Of a DNA stretch of 64,000 nucleotides, positions 25,241 to 34,362 are shown one piece after another. Made by a program: the position numbers and the translations under genes. The notes beneath the pieces were generated by a model, which worked only from the letters and a program-made list of their open reading frames with translations, was not told the origin of the DNA and did no database searches. Where the stretch lies: assembly GCF_900316465.1 (NCBI RefSeq), contig NZ_ONDD01000019.1, positions 1 through 64,000 of the forward strand, in the 5' to 3' direction. Source of the stretch: an uncultured Fibrobacter sp. Lineage in GTDB: Bacteria > Fibrobacterota > Fibrobacteria > Fibrobacterales > Fibrobacteraceae. Position 1 is the first letter of the stretch. Each line of letters starts with the position of its first letter.

Positions 25241-25741
25241 ATGCGCAACTTGCCGATATATTTCATGATTCTGGTTTTTGCGGGAATGCTGTTTGCACTC
25301 TCGAGGGTGCATCTGTATACGCCGGTGGTTCTTCCTGCTGAACCGGAGCCCGCCCCTGTAGAACAGGATGGCTTTACGGGCCGCGTGGTGATGCCTTCGC
25401 TAGACGATATCTATGTACTGGAAAATACGGCCGGCCGAGACCTCGTACAGTTTGCAAGGTTCTTGAAGGGCCGCGCCGCAGGCCTCCATTTTGCGTCGGC
25501 CGCTTACTTTAAGGCTAACCAGAAAAATTTGAAAAAGGATTCGCCCCATGCGATCATGGGAATCAAGCTGACCCTTGATTCCTTGGGCACGTTTATGCCC
25601 GAAATTCTTTTCACCAACGTACACGATGATAATTTTAAAGGCCTGGTGCTTTCGCAAATCCAGACCTATTGGCGCTATCCGCGTAGTGAAAGCGGACGCT
25701 TTGTCGTTTGGCTTCCAATCGCTTGGAAAACCGAATATTGA
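25241..25741 (+). CDS. Small membrane-anchored protein with TonB-like C-terminus
   Basis: The 166-residue protein has one N-terminal membrane helix (IYFMILVFAGMLFAL), a short Pro/Glu segment (AEPEPAPVEQ) and a periplasmic domain. The end (VLSQIQTYWRYPRSESGRFV) resembles the C-terminal domain of TonB or AgmX-type proteins, whose role is contact with the outer membrane. It lacks the long Pro-rich spanner of true TonB. Its position after recJ tells little about function. Confidence 0.55.
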   Translation: MRNLPIYFMILVFAGMLFALSRVHLYTPVVLPAEPEPAPVEQDGFTGRVVMPSLDDIYVLENTAGRDLVQFARFLKGRAAGLHFASAAYFKANQKNLKKDSPHAIMGIKLTLDSLGTFMPEILFTNVHDDNFKGLVLSQIQTYWRYPRSESGRFVVWLPIAWKTEY

Positions 25742-26170
25742 TTACTTGCTCTTCAAGATAGCGAGCAGTTCGGCGGTGCGTTTCTCGATCAAGATGAACG
25801 CTTCGAACATACGGGCTTCGCGCCACTTCACCAAATACTTGGCCTTCCATTCTTCGGCCACTTCTTCGGGATCTTCATGGTGCGATTCGTTACGGTACCA
25901 TTCTTCTTTCTTGATTTCCTTGATCATGTCGCCCATTTCGGCGGCCGGCTGCAAGGAACCCTTGCAAAGCAAGAGGGCACGCAAGTTGTCCAAGAGAATC
26001 TCGTCGCTCGGATTGTCGGAATCGTCGCGAGCGCAGTCCCAAATTTCGCCACGGTGGCGTTCCGTCCAGCCCATCAGGTGCTTCTCGGTGCGTGCGAGTT
26101 CGCCCTTGGCGAGCTTTTCTTCGACTGCTTCGCGCGGGTAATAGATGCTGTTCGGGTAGAATTCGATCAT
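25742..26170 (-). CDS. Hypothetical soluble protein
   Basis: The 142-residue product is acidic, rich in Glu, Trp and Lys, and predicted mostly helical, with no signal peptide or membrane segment. I do not recognise a family. It converges on the TonB-like gene with no gap and lies just downstream of the tRNA-Leu gene on the same strand. Confidence 0.6.
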   Translation of the reverse strand: MIEFYPNSIYYPREAVEEKLAKGELARTEKHLMGWTERHRGEIWDCARDDSDNPSDEILLDNLRALLLCKGSLQPAAEMGDMIKEIKKEEWYRNESHHEDPEEVAEEWKAKYLVKWREARMFEAFILIEKRTAELLAILKSK

Positions 26171-26195
26171 AAGGGGCTCCCTGGTTTGCCGTTAA

Positions 26196-26278
<83 letters not shown>

Positions 26279-26353
26279 TCGGGCGTGTCACAAATATAGT
26301 AAACAGAGCTGCAATTCCGGCCTTTTTGCAGGAATCTCTAGCAACAATTCTGT

Positions 26354-26361
26354 TATTTTTG
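26354..26361 (+). promoter_or_regulatory. TATTTTTG promoter element
   Basis: TATTTTTG matches TAnnTTTG and ends four bases before the ATG at 26366. There is no Shine-Dalgarno sequence. A TTTG at 26325-26328 might be the -33 element, although the 25-base spacing is longer than usual. Confidence 0.4.
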
Positions 26362-26365
26362 GGAT

Positions 26366-26890
26366 ATGAAACTGTTTGCTCTTATTCTTGTTGCGTTTAT
26401 AGTTGCACCGCTTTTCGCCTACGATGGCGATATGGATACCTACCACGAATTTAAGGAAGACCTTTCGCTTGCCCGCGACGGTTATATCGCTTGTCTGAAT
26501 ATGGCCATGGAATCGGCCAACGAAAGCACCGAAGGCTCGTTAGAGGGCTGGTTCAACCTCCGCGACAAGGGCGGCGCCCGCTCCTGGATGCAGCTAGATT
26601 TTGAAGCCCCTGCATTCAAGTTCCTGAAGATGGAAGAAGTGCCTTACGGCTTTAAACTGAAAGGATCTCACGGCCCGTACAAGATTGATGCCGAAATCCG
26701 TGTCGTTACCCGCGATACCGACATTTTCTACGACGTTAAGTACAATAAGGCGAGCAATGCTGCCGGCAAGGAAATCTTCGGCGAAGTATTCCGCAATGAC
26801 CGCGTCGTCTTTTACGACGAAAGCACACCCTGCAAGCGCAAGGCCGTATCCTGCATTAACGAATACTCCCGCGGAACGATGGGCAAATAA
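26366..26890 (+). CDS. Secreted protein, unknown function
   Basis: The 174-residue product has a clear signal peptide (cleavage near APLFA-YDG) and a small mature domain with two Cys near the C-terminus (PCKRKAVSC). No lipobox is present. It is probably periplasmic and monomeric by size. No family is recognised. The start lies just after a TAnnTTTG element, so the transcript may be leaderless. Confidence 0.7.
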   Translation: MKLFALILVAFIVAPLFAYDGDMDTYHEFKEDLSLARDGYIACLNMAMESANESTEGSLEGWFNLRDKGGARSWMQLDFEAPAFKFLKMEEVPYGFKLKGSHGPYKIDAEIRVVTRDTDIFYDVKYNKASNAAGKEIFGEVFRNDRVVFYDESTPCKRKAVSCINEYSRGTMGK

Positions 26891-26919
26891 AAAAAAGGAA
26901 CCCGCGAGGGCTCCTTTGG
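26891..26919. terminator. Bidirectional terminator between convergent genes
   Basis: GGAACCC-GCGA-GGGCTCC forms a stem with an A8 tract on one side and TTT on the other. On the minus strand it gives a strong T run for the lipoprotein gene ending at 26924. Confidence 0.75.
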
Positions 26920-26923
26920 AAAT

Positions 26924-27802
26924 CTAGTCCGGTTTAGCGGAATTCTGTTTGGAAACTAAGTCCATCAACTCATCGGTTGTATACTCGTTCCCGTCATCAC
27001 ATTTTTGCTTGTGCTCGTTGATCCAATGGTCGTACTTCGCTCCGTTGGTATTCACGGTGTCGAGCTTGGTCTCGTAAGCATCCTTACAGTTGAGGGTTGT
27101 ATTATCTGCCAACGTGTACTTGTTTGGATAATTTGTGCTGGCTTCGGCGTCTTTGGCCTGATTGGTGAAGTATTCCTTTGCAGAAGGACATGCTTCGCCG
27201 TTGGTTGCCGCTGTTGGGGCACATTGTTCGATGGTGTCTCCGACTAAAGCGAAAGACTTTGTTGTGGCGTACGCCATCTTTTTGAAATAAATCATCCCGT
27301 TGTCGCATTTGAATATGGAATCATTTCGGGCGGTGATGGTGCACGTTTGAGGCGGAACGCCGTAAAGAGCCTCGTTCTCGGAGAGTTCGGCCATGACGGT
27401 CTTTAAGTTTGGTCGGTACGAAGCGCAAGGCGATGGAGTGTAGAATGTCGAGTCCTTGCAATGAACCGATGGGTGCAACCCTAACGTGTACGGGTAATCG
27501 GGGTTGAAATAAGAAGAACTGCTGGGTATTTCGCTGCTAGACGAAGCCGGTTCCTGAATGTCTGGGTTAGCCGGTTGTTCCACGGAACTGCTAGAAAGCT
27601 CGCTAGGTTCGCCTGTCTGAATCTCGGAACTGCTAGAAGGAGTCTCGGTCTGCGATTCTGAACTACTTGAAACATCGTTAGACGCGTTCGTTTCCGGGTC
27701 GGGAACCGGTGCCACGGAACTGCTGGAATCGTTATCGCATGCCGCCCAAAAAAGGGATGCTATGCACAGAGCTAGTTTGCGTTTGCATTTTCGAATAGAC
27801 AT
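26924..27802 (-). CDS. Lipoprotein with Ser-rich linker, unknown function
   Basis: The 292-residue product has a signal ending LFWAAC, then a linker of about 90 residues rich in Ser, Glu and Pro with several SSSS runs. The mature domain (about 100-292) holds about eight Cys (for example CKDSTFYTPSPC, TCTITAR, EQCAPTA) and may be disulfide-bonded. Such poly-Ser linkers after a lipid anchor are common in Fibrobacter surface proteins. The ATG at 27802 has AAGGAG seven bases before it; an earlier in-frame ATG at 27859 is less likely because it would break up the signal peptide. Function unknown. Confidence 0.75.
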   Translation of the reverse strand: MSIRKCKRKLALCIASLFWAACDNDSSSSVAPVPDPETNASNDVSSSSESQTETPSSSSEIQTGEPSELSSSSVEQPANPDIQEPASSSSEIPSSSSYFNPDYPYTLGLHPSVHCKDSTFYTPSPCASYRPNLKTVMAELSENEALYGVPPQTCTITARNDSIFKCDNGMIYFKKMAYATTKSFALVGDTIEQCAPTAATNGEACPSAKEYFTNQAKDAEASTNYPNKYTLADNTTLNCKDAYETKLDTVNTNGAKYDHWINEHKQKCDDGNEYTTDELMDLVSKQNSAKPD

Positions 27803-27890
27803 GATTGTTCTCCTTTTTTGTTTACTATGAATATATACAAAAAAAAGAGAACAGTGCAATTTATCTGTAACATTGCCGTGGACAAATTGT

Positions 27891-27920
27891 AAAAAAAGGA
27901 ACCCTTGCGGGTTCCATTTT
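27891..27920. terminator. Terminator of gpmI
   Basis: GGAACCC (27898-27904), a TTGC loop and GGGTTCC form a perfect seven-pair stem. The minus strand then has T7, appropriate for gpmI. The plus strand also has a T-rich tail. Confidence 0.85.
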
Positions 27921-27946
27921 TAATTTTGTCTTATGTTAATCATCAA

Positions 27947-29581
27947 TTATTTGATGATCAACATACTGTCATCCCACGCTTCGTGCTTTTCGAGGCCGAG
28001 GAGGTTCGCGGTCGTTGCAGCGATGTTAGAAAGACCCCAGTCGCCTTCCTTGAGACCGAGCTTGCCGCCGGTCACGTTATCGTAAAGGATGCAAGGAACC
28101 TTGTTGAGGGTGTGGCTGGTCTTGGCCTTGAACGTACCGTCCTTGTTGACCTTCGGCATGCCGGTCTTCTTGTCGATTTCGTACATTTCGTCGGCGTTAC
28201 CGTGGTCAGCCGTGATGATTGCAACACCACCGAGGGCGTCGATCACCGGGAGGAGTCGTGCAAGGCCGATGTCCACGGCTTCGATAGCCATGGTGGCGGC
28301 GCGGAAGGAACCGGTGTGGCCCACCATGTCGCCGTTCGGGAAGTTGCAGCGGAGCGTCTGGTACTTGCCGCTCTTCAAGGCTTCGATCATGGCGTCGGTG
28401 ATTTCTGCAGCCTTCATCCACGGGCGCTGTTCGAACGGAACAACGTCAGATTCGATTTCGAGGTAGGTTTCGCCGTCGAACTTGCTGGAACGGTTACCAT
28501 TCCAGAAGTAGGTCACGTGGCCGTACTTCTGCGTTTCGGAGCAAGCGAACTGCTTGACGCCGGTTTCAGCGAGCCATTCGCCGCTGGTTTCCTTGATGGC
28601 CGGAGGCGGAACGAGGAAGCGGTTCGGGAGCTTGAGGTCGCCGTCGTACTGGAGCATGCCAGCGTAGCAGACGTGCGGGAAGCGCTTGCGGTCAAATTCG
28701 CTGAAGGATTCTTCTTCGAAGGCACGGGTGATTTCGATGGCGCGGTCGCCACGGAAGTTGAAGAACACCACGGAGTCACCGTCGTTGATGGTACCGACCG
28801 GCTGGCCGTCCTTCGCGATCACGAACGGCGGGAGATCCTGGTCAATAGCCTTGGTTTCGCCACGGAGGGTTTCGATAGCCTGCGTAGCGTTGTCGAAGTA
28901 GCGGCCTTCGCCGAGCACGTGGGTCTTCCAGCCGAGTTCCACCATCTTCCAGTTAGCGTTGTAACGGTCCATGGTAATCTGCATACGGCCACCGCCGCTA
29001 GCAATGCAAACGTCGAATTCCGGGCTGCGGAGTTCGTCGAGGAACTTTTCGAACGGGCCGACGTAATCGAGAGCGGATGTTTCCGGCACGTCACGACCGT
29101 CGAGGAGGATGTGCACGCGGACCTTCTTGAGGCCTTCCTTCTTGGCCTGGGCAACCATGGCCTTGAGGTGAGAAATGTTGGAGTGAACGTTACCGTCGCT
29201 GAAGAGACCGATGAAGTGGAGGACGGTGTTCTTTTCGCGGGCGTTGCCGGCGATTTCTTTCCATGCGTCGCGGCCGAAGATTTCGCCAGAGACGATGGAA
29301 TCCTGCACGAGGGCGGCACCCTGGTTGTACACCTGGCCAGCACCGATAGCGTTGTGGCCCACTTCGGAGTTACCCATGTCTTCGTTGGTCGGCATACCCA
29401 CGGCGCGGCCATGAGCCTTCAGGAGCACGTTCGGGTACATCTTGAAGAGGTTGTCGAGAGTCGGGGTGCGGGCTGCCTTGATGGCGTTGCCTTCGACTTT
29501 ATCGGTGATACCAAAACCATCCATCACGATGGTTACGACCGGTCCCTTGATGCCGGGGAAATTGGAAAGCTTCTTGAGCAT
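27947..29581 (-). CDS. gpmI: 2,3-bisphosphoglycerate-independent phosphoglycerate mutase
   Basis: The 544-residue enzyme interconverts 3- and 2-phosphoglycerate in glycolysis. VMDGFGITD at the start and GNSEVGHNAIGAG (containing the catalytic Ser) are the metal and nucleophile motifs; ADHGNAD near the C-terminus gives further manganese ligands. It is about 30 residues longer than the E. coli enzyme. GGAG precedes the ATG. It is a single-gene unit between two terminators. Confidence 0.96.
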   Translation of the reverse strand: MLKKLSNFPGIKGPVVTIVMDGFGITDKVEGNAIKAARTPTLDNLFKMYPNVLLKAHGRAVGMPTNEDMGNSEVGHNAIGAGQVYNQGAALVQDSIVSGEIFGRDAWKEIAGNAREKNTVLHFIGLFSDGNVHSNISHLKAMVAQAKKEGLKKVRVHILLDGRDVPETSALDYVGPFEKFLDELRSPEFDVCIASGGGRMQITMDRYNANWKMVELGWKTHVLGEGRYFDNATQAIETLRGETKAIDQDLPPFVIAKDGQPVGTINDGDSVVFFNFRGDRAIEITRAFEEESFSEFDRKRFPHVCYAGMLQYDGDLKLPNRFLVPPPAIKETSGEWLAETGVKQFACSETQKYGHVTYFWNGNRSSKFDGETYLEIESDVVPFEQRPWMKAAEITDAMIEALKSGKYQTLRCNFPNGDMVGHTGSFRAATMAIEAVDIGLARLLPVIDALGGVAIITADHGNADEMYEIDKKTGMPKVNKDGTFKAKTSHTLNKVPCILYDNVTGGKLGLKEGDWGLSNIAATTANLLGLEKHEAWDDSMLIIK

Positions 29582-29630
29582 ATTTACTCCGTGTTTGAAT
29601 TTACGGGCGAAAATTTAGCAATTTCAACAC

Positions 29631-29664
29631 TATATAAAAAAGCCCTCCCCTTGCGGGGAGGGCT
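29631..29664 (-). terminator. Terminator of the lipoprotein gene at 29685
   Basis: AGCCCTCCCC, loop TTGC and GGGGAGGGCT form a ten-pair stem, followed on the minus strand by T6. It ends the gene at 29685 and lies upstream of gpmI. Confidence 0.9.
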
Positions 29665-29684
29665 TAAATTTGGTTTAGACCCGA

Positions 29685-30746
29685 TTACTGGACCTTATAG
29701 AGCTTCACCTTGAAGGTGTAGTCGCCGTTGTTGCCTTCGGTCGTTTCGGTGAGTGCGAAAGCGTAGAAGCCGGCGCCCGTTTCAGCATTGTAGGCTGCGG
29801 TCTTTGCGACGTAGATCTGGTTGGAGTTCAGGATCATTTCATTCAACTGCGTGCCTTCGATGGTCTTAAACTTGAAGTCGCTCACGTAGGCGGTTGCCGG
29901 AGAACGATCCGGGTTCATGTCTTCCGGCCAGATATCCACTTCGTAGTCGTCGGTAGCAGGCGGAAGGTCACCATTGGTAATCGGGGTGACAAAGACGCCT
30001 GCGCCGGCGGTAGCGGAAAGTTCAGGTTCGTTTCTGGTGCCAGCCTTGACGAAGGTGATGTCTGCGGGAGAACCGGCAGGCACTGCAGTGCAAGTAGAAA
30101 GGCTGAGGCCCGGATTCATATTCGTAGACAGTTCAACCTGGCAGGAGGTCATGGGGATTTCGGCCTTCACAGGCTGCTGAGAAGTCGTGTCTTCGGTGCG
30201 GCAGTATTCGGCTGCATCGCGTTCGAACGGAATGACTTCGGTTCTCTGGTAATCCTTTACGCCGTCGTTAGCCGTCACGGTAACGACCAGGCTGAACGTA
30301 CCACATTCGGTGAAACCCTGATCCAGCAGGTTGACGGACACATAGGCAGAATTCATGGAATTCAGGTCAATAGCATTCTGCGTCGGGAAAAGGATGGTGT
30401 TGGAGCTGACGGCTACGTTAACGCTAGCCATGTTGCTCGGGTCAGTGCCCTTTCCGACCTTATATTCGATTCCGGTGAAGGCTGTATTGAAGACGCTGTC
30501 CTGGGCTTCAGGGTCGCCGACAAAGTCTATGCCGAACTGGCCTTTGAATCTGATTTCGTCACCGGCGATTCGAGAAGAGAATTCTGTGACGGTGATGTTG
30601 GGGTCTTTCTTGTCCGGAACTACAATTTTGCCCTGCTGGTTCGGATCGGGTTCGGTAGAAGACTTGCTATCGCTTCCGCAAGCGATGAGGCCGAATGCGC
30701 CAATGGCGAAAACGGAACTCAGGATAAGTTTCTTTGCAAAAATCAT
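29685..30746 (-). CDS. Lipoprotein, unknown function
   Basis: The 353-residue product has a signal ending GLIAC followed by GSDSKSST, a lipoprotein start. The mature part is predicted beta-rich, with four or more Cys near the middle (ECGTFSL, EYCRT, SCQVEL, STCTAV). No FISUMP motif is seen. AGGAAAA lies just before the ATG. The gene has its own terminator. Possible role in the envelope is all that can be said. Confidence 0.75.
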   Translation of the reverse strand: MIFAKKLILSSVFAIGAFGLIACGSDSKSSTEPDPNQQGKIVVPDKKDPNITVTEFSSRIAGDEIRFKGQFGIDFVGDPEAQDSVFNTAFTGIEYKVGKGTDPSNMASVNVAVSSNTILFPTQNAIDLNSMNSAYVSVNLLDQGFTECGTFSLVVTVTANDGVKDYQRTEVIPFERDAAEYCRTEDTTSQQPVKAEIPMTSCQVELSTNMNPGLSLSTCTAVPAGSPADITFVKAGTRNEPELSATAGAGVFVTPITNGDLPPATDDYEVDIWPEDMNPDRSPATAYVSDFKFKTIEGTQLNEMILNSNQIYVAKTAAYNAETGAGFYAFALTETTEGNNGDYTFKVKLYKVQ

Positions 30747-30849
30747 GATTTTTCCTCATTAATTGTTTTTCTGCCCTTGAAAATAAACAAAAATGGGCTG
30801 AAATGCAATCAAAAAAGTGTAAATTTAAGCTAAAATGAAGCGAAAAACA

Positions 30850-30871
30850 CGCTTTTTTGCGCAAAAAAGCG
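30850..30871 (-). terminator. Palindromic terminator after uvrB
   Basis: CGCTTTTTTGC and GCAAAAAAGCG form a perfect 22-base palindrome, followed on the minus strand by TGTTTTT. It lies 18 bases beyond the uvrB stop. Confidence 0.7.
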
Positions 30872-30889
30872 GATTTTAGTGATATAAAT

Positions 30890-33070
30890 CTATTCCATGC
30901 CGCGAATAATGTCGCGGAGTCGTGCAGCTTCCTCGAAATCGAGGCGTGCGGCGGCCTCTTTCATCTGTTTTTCCAACTCTTCGATGCTTTCGGACCCCGA
31001 ATTGTTGCGCCGTGCCTGTTGCGGGAGCGCCTTTTTCTTGCCGGGGCCTTTTTTGCGAGTTTTGCTGGAGGGCTGTAGCGGTTCCATAGGACGGATGCCG
31101 TTGCCGTCGTCTTCGTAGTCCTCGTCGACGGAATCGTCGCCGATATCCCCGAGGGGGTCGTTGATTCTCAGGTCGTCTTCGAGCTTGCGGGTCACCGACT
31201 TCGGGGTGATTCCATGTTCCTTGTTGAATTCTTCCTGAACGCTGCGGCGGCGAGCGGTTTCGGTAATGGCCTTGTCGAGGCTATCGGTCATGTTGTCGGC
31301 GAACAAAAGCACCGTGCCGTTCACGTTACGGCTTGCGCGGCCCATGGTCTGAATCAGGCTGCGGTAGTTGCGCAGAAATCCTTCCTTGTCGGCATCGAGA
31401 ATGGCCACCATGCTCACTTCGGGCAGGTCCAAGCCTTCGCGCAGCAGGTTGATACCTACGAGCACGTCGAATTCTCCGGTGCGCAAGCCCCGGATGAGTT
31501 CGTGGCGTTCCAAAGTCTTGATGTCGCTGTGCAGGTAGCGTGCGCGGATGCCTGCTTCTACAAAGAAGTCGGTGAGGTCCTGGGCCATCTTCTTGGTAAG
31601 CGTCGTGACCAGCACGCGGTCGCCGTTCTTGACGACTTCTTCGATGCGGTACAGCAACACGTCCATCTGGCCCTTGATGGGAAACATCTCGATTTTCGGA
31701 TCCAGAAGCCCGGTTGGCCTGTTAATTTGTTCGGTAACGACGCCGCCCGTTTTTGTCAGTTCGTAATCGCCGGGGGTGGCACTCACAAAAAGCACCTGCT
31801 TCGGGTACATGTACTCGAATTCGGCAAAGTTCATGGGGCGGTTGTCCAGCGCGCAAGGCAGGCGGAAACCGTACTGCACCAGCGTGGTCTTGCGGCTCTT
31901 ATCGCCTTCGGCCATGCCGCCCACTTGCGGAATGCTCACGTGGGATTCGTCAATCATCAAAAGCCAGTCATCGCCAAAGTAGTCGATGAGTGTAAACGGG
32001 CGCGTGCCCGGAGCGCGGTTTTCGATGATGCGGGAGTAGTTTTCGATGCCGCTGCACATGCCGGTTTCTCGGATCATTTCCATGTCGTAGCGAGTGCGGC
32101 TGCTGAGACGGGCCGATTCCAGCACCTTGCCTTCCTTGTCCAGTTCGGCGAGGCGGTCGGTGAGCTCCATTTGCATGCGTTGCAAAATGCCTGCGCGGCC
32201 TTCTTCCTTGGTCACAAAGTGCTTTGCCGGAGCGATGGTCATCTCGTCCAGTTCCTGCGTGACTTCGCCGGTAACCATATTGAAGCGCACGAGCCTGTCA
32301 ACCTCGTCGCCGAAAAGTTCAATTCGCAGGCCTTCTTCGTCGTAGCTCGGGTGAATTTCAATCACATCGCCGTGCACGCGGAAAGAGCCGCGTTCCAGGC
32401 TGAAATCGTTTCGCGTATATTGAATGCGAACCAAGTCGTGCAGAATCTTGTCGCGGTCGTAAATGTCACCCTTCTTGATGCGAACCATCAGGTCGAAGTA
32501 TTCGCTCGGGCTTCCCAAGCCGTAAATGCAACTGACAGAGGCAACGATAATCACGTCGCGGCGGGTCAGCAAGTTCGCGGTGGCGCGCAGGCGGAGCTTG
32601 TCGATTTCATCGTTGATGCTTGCGTCTTTTTCGATGAAGGTATCCGTGTGCGGAATATAGGCTTCGGGCTGAAAGTAGTCGTAATAGCTGACGAAGTATT
32701 CCACCGCGTTATGTGGGAAGAACGCCTTGAATTCTTGATAAAGCTGGGCCGCAAGCGTCTTGTTGTGCGTCAAAATCAGCGTCGGCTTGCCCACGTTCTT
32801 GATGACGTTCGCCATCGTGAAGGTCTTGCCCGAACCCGTCACGCCGAGGAGCGTCTGGAACTGTTCGCCGTGCTTGAAACCTTCCGTTAATTCTTCGATG
32901 GCCTTAGGCTGGTCGCCTGCTGCCCCGTAAGGGCTCACGAGCTCGAAGTTCGCACGAGTCGGTGACTGGAACTGCTTCAAATGTCCCGGCAAACTCTGTT
33001 CGGGCGGTAGCGGTTTCGCTATCGGTTTGGCATACGGGTCGGGTGTAATAGTCTTGCGTGCGCGAGCCAT
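30890..33070 (-). CDS. uvrB: Excinuclease ABC subunit B
   Basis: The 726-residue DNA helicase-like subunit verifies damage with UvrA and recruits UvrC. GVTGSGKTF is the Walker A motif, YYDYFQPEAYIP is the beta-hairpin region and DESHVSIPQ the Walker B region. The C-terminal UVR domain (EELEKQMKEAAARLDFEEAA) is intact. It is longer than the E. coli protein (673) because of an N-terminal extension (about 45 residues) and an acidic/basic insert before the UVR domain. The ATG at 33070 (MARARK) is preferred to an earlier ATG at 33100. Confidence 0.95.
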   Translation of the reverse strand: MARARKTITPDPYAKPIAKPLPPEQSLPGHLKQFQSPTRANFELVSPYGAAGDQPKAIEELTEGFKHGEQFQTLLGVTGSGKTFTMANVIKNVGKPTLILTHNKTLAAQLYQEFKAFFPHNAVEYFVSYYDYFQPEAYIPHTDTFIEKDASINDEIDKLRLRATANLLTRRDVIIVASVSCIYGLGSPSEYFDLMVRIKKGDIYDRDKILHDLVRIQYTRNDFSLERGSFRVHGDVIEIHPSYDEEGLRIELFGDEVDRLVRFNMVTGEVTQELDEMTIAPAKHFVTKEEGRAGILQRMQMELTDRLAELDKEGKVLESARLSSRTRYDMEMIRETGMCSGIENYSRIIENRAPGTRPFTLIDYFGDDWLLMIDESHVSIPQVGGMAEGDKSRKTTLVQYGFRLPCALDNRPMNFAEFEYMYPKQVLFVSATPGDYELTKTGGVVTEQINRPTGLLDPKIEMFPIKGQMDVLLYRIEEVVKNGDRVLVTTLTKKMAQDLTDFFVEAGIRARYLHSDIKTLERHELIRGLRTGEFDVLVGINLLREGLDLPEVSMVAILDADKEGFLRNYRSLIQTMGRASRNVNGTVLLFADNMTDSLDKAITETARRRSVQEEFNKEHGITPKSVTRKLEDDLRINDPLGDIGDDSVDEDYEDDGNGIRPMEPLQPSSKTRKKGPGKKKALPQQARRNNSGSESIEELEKQMKEAAARLDFEEAARLRDIIRGME

Positions 33071-33135
33071 GTGATATAAGAATAAATAATGAATAATCAA
33101 AAATTAGCAATAAATAAAAGGCTTCATTTTAATTT

Positions 33136-33143
33136 TATATTTG
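33136..33143 (+). promoter_or_regulatory. TATATTTG promoter element
   Basis: TATATTTG matches TAnnTTTG and ends seven bases before the ATG at 33151. No Shine-Dalgarno sequence is present between them. Confidence 0.4.
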
Positions 33144-33150
33144 GTTTGTA

Positions 33151-34224
33151 ATGGAATTGTTGAAAAAAATAGGATTGCTTTTGATTGCTTTCGTGGCGTT
33201 TGTCGCTGCGGCAACTGAAGATGCGTCCGAAGACGATTTCCAGCGTTATTCCGTGGTGCCTATTCTAGGGTATACCGAAGAGACGGAATTCCAGATCGGC
33301 GTGATGGCTCTGCTGTTTTTGCGCCCCGACGAACCGAATGGCAACGTTCCCGAAATCGGCCTTACGGCATATGGCTCGACGCGTGGTCAGCTGCAGTTGC
33401 AATTGGAACCTTACTACTACCTGTTCCACGATCAAATCAGTATTTGGGGACTGCTCAAGTACCAAGATTGGGTGGCTGGCTATTATGGTCGCGGCAATGA
33501 TCCGGACATTGATATTTTCACCAATTTTAACCGCAAAAAATTTCAGTACGGCACGCGAATTGAATCGAGAATCGGGCTTCCGAAGGCGTTCAAGTACGGT
33601 GTCGAAGTCCATGCGGAATACACCGAAATTGATTTCGAAGTCGGTAAAATCGATGATTTGCCCGATACCCATTCCGGTTGGCGAAATGGCGCAGGCTATT
33701 TGCTGGGAATTGATACCCGCGACAATATCAACTGGACGCGGCACGGTTTTTTGGCCCAGTGGCAGCAGATGTTTTATAGCGACCGCTTGGGCGACTACAC
33801 GTTTGACGTAGAATCGTTTGACTTGCGCGGGTATTCCAGCATGTCTAAAACGACAACGATGGCGTTTGGCATGCTGTGGCAGCGTGCCGATGGCGATGTG
33901 CCTTTTGACATGCTTGCTGGTCCCGATGGAATTTGCCGATTCCGCGGTGTAGAAAGCTTGTATTTTGGCGACAATCAGGCGGTAATCATGCAGGCCGAAG
34001 TCCGTCAGTTTATTTGGTGGCGCCTGGGTAGCCATGTGTTCTTCGAAGGCGGAAAATCGGGTCGTTACTTTAGTGAACTTGTTCGTAACGACTGGCACCG
34101 GTCCGTTGGTGTTGGCGCTCTCTTGGGCTTGAATTTAAAGCAGAATTTGTTTGCCCGTGCCGACTTTTCTTGGGTCGATTTTGACCATTTAGGCCTGTCT
34201 TTTTACGTTCGTCAAGCATTTTAG
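33151..34224 (+). CDS. BamA-like outer membrane beta-barrel (surface antigen D15 type)
   Basis: The 357-residue product has a signal peptide (cleavage near FVAAA-TED) and then a barrel region without POTRA domains. FRGVE with following YFGDN matches the RGx motif of loop 6 in the Omp85 superfamily, and the protein ends with an aromatic residue (RQAF), as needed for Bam recognition. Short POTRA-less members occur in several phyla; the substrate is unknown. The gene is divergent from uvrB and precedes the acyl-chain cluster. Confidence 0.8.
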   Translation: MELLKKIGLLLIAFVAFVAAATEDASEDDFQRYSVVPILGYTEETEFQIGVMALLFLRPDEPNGNVPEIGLTAYGSTRGQLQLQLEPYYYLFHDQISIWGLLKYQDWVAGYYGRGNDPDIDIFTNFNRKKFQYGTRIESRIGLPKAFKYGVEVHAEYTEIDFEVGKIDDLPDTHSGWRNGAGYLLGIDTRDNINWTRHGFLAQWQQMFYSDRLGDYTFDVESFDLRGYSSMSKTTTMAFGMLWQRADGDVPFDMLAGPDGICRFRGVESLYFGDNQAVIMQAEVRQFIWWRLGSHVFFEGGKSGRYFSELVRNDWHRSVGVGALLGLNLKQNLFARADFSWVDFDHLGLSFYVRQAF

Positions 34225-34303
34225 CGCAAAAAACGCCAAAAAAGCGGCTGGCTATGTGCATTTCGTCCCCAAATTAGGGTTATATGTCGCTTTTGTAATA
34301 ATT

Positions 34304-34337
34304 TTGACAACACATTTGTTATTTTTTTCTATCTTTG
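34304..34337 (+). promoter_or_regulatory. Promoter of the acyl carrier protein gene
   Basis: TTTG at 34303-34306 and TATCTTTG at 34330-34337, with 23 bases between, match the Bacteroidetes -33/-7 pattern. TTGACA at 34304-34309 could also serve as a sigma70 -35, but no good -10 lies at 17 bases. The ATG follows 25 bases later with GAGG. Confidence 0.45.
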
Positions 34338-34362
34338 CCCCAAAAAAGTTACGAGGTATAAT

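Noticed and set aside
27905..29713. Long open frame of about 600 codons antisense to gpmI
   Set aside because: It mirrors the strongly biased codons of gpmI, has no ribosome binding site and its product looks like no protein family. The gpmI frame has full motifs.
31214..32890. Open frame of over 550 codons antisense to uvrB
   Set aside because: uvrB on the other strand has all motifs; the antisense product is Ala/Val/His-rich without family resemblance.
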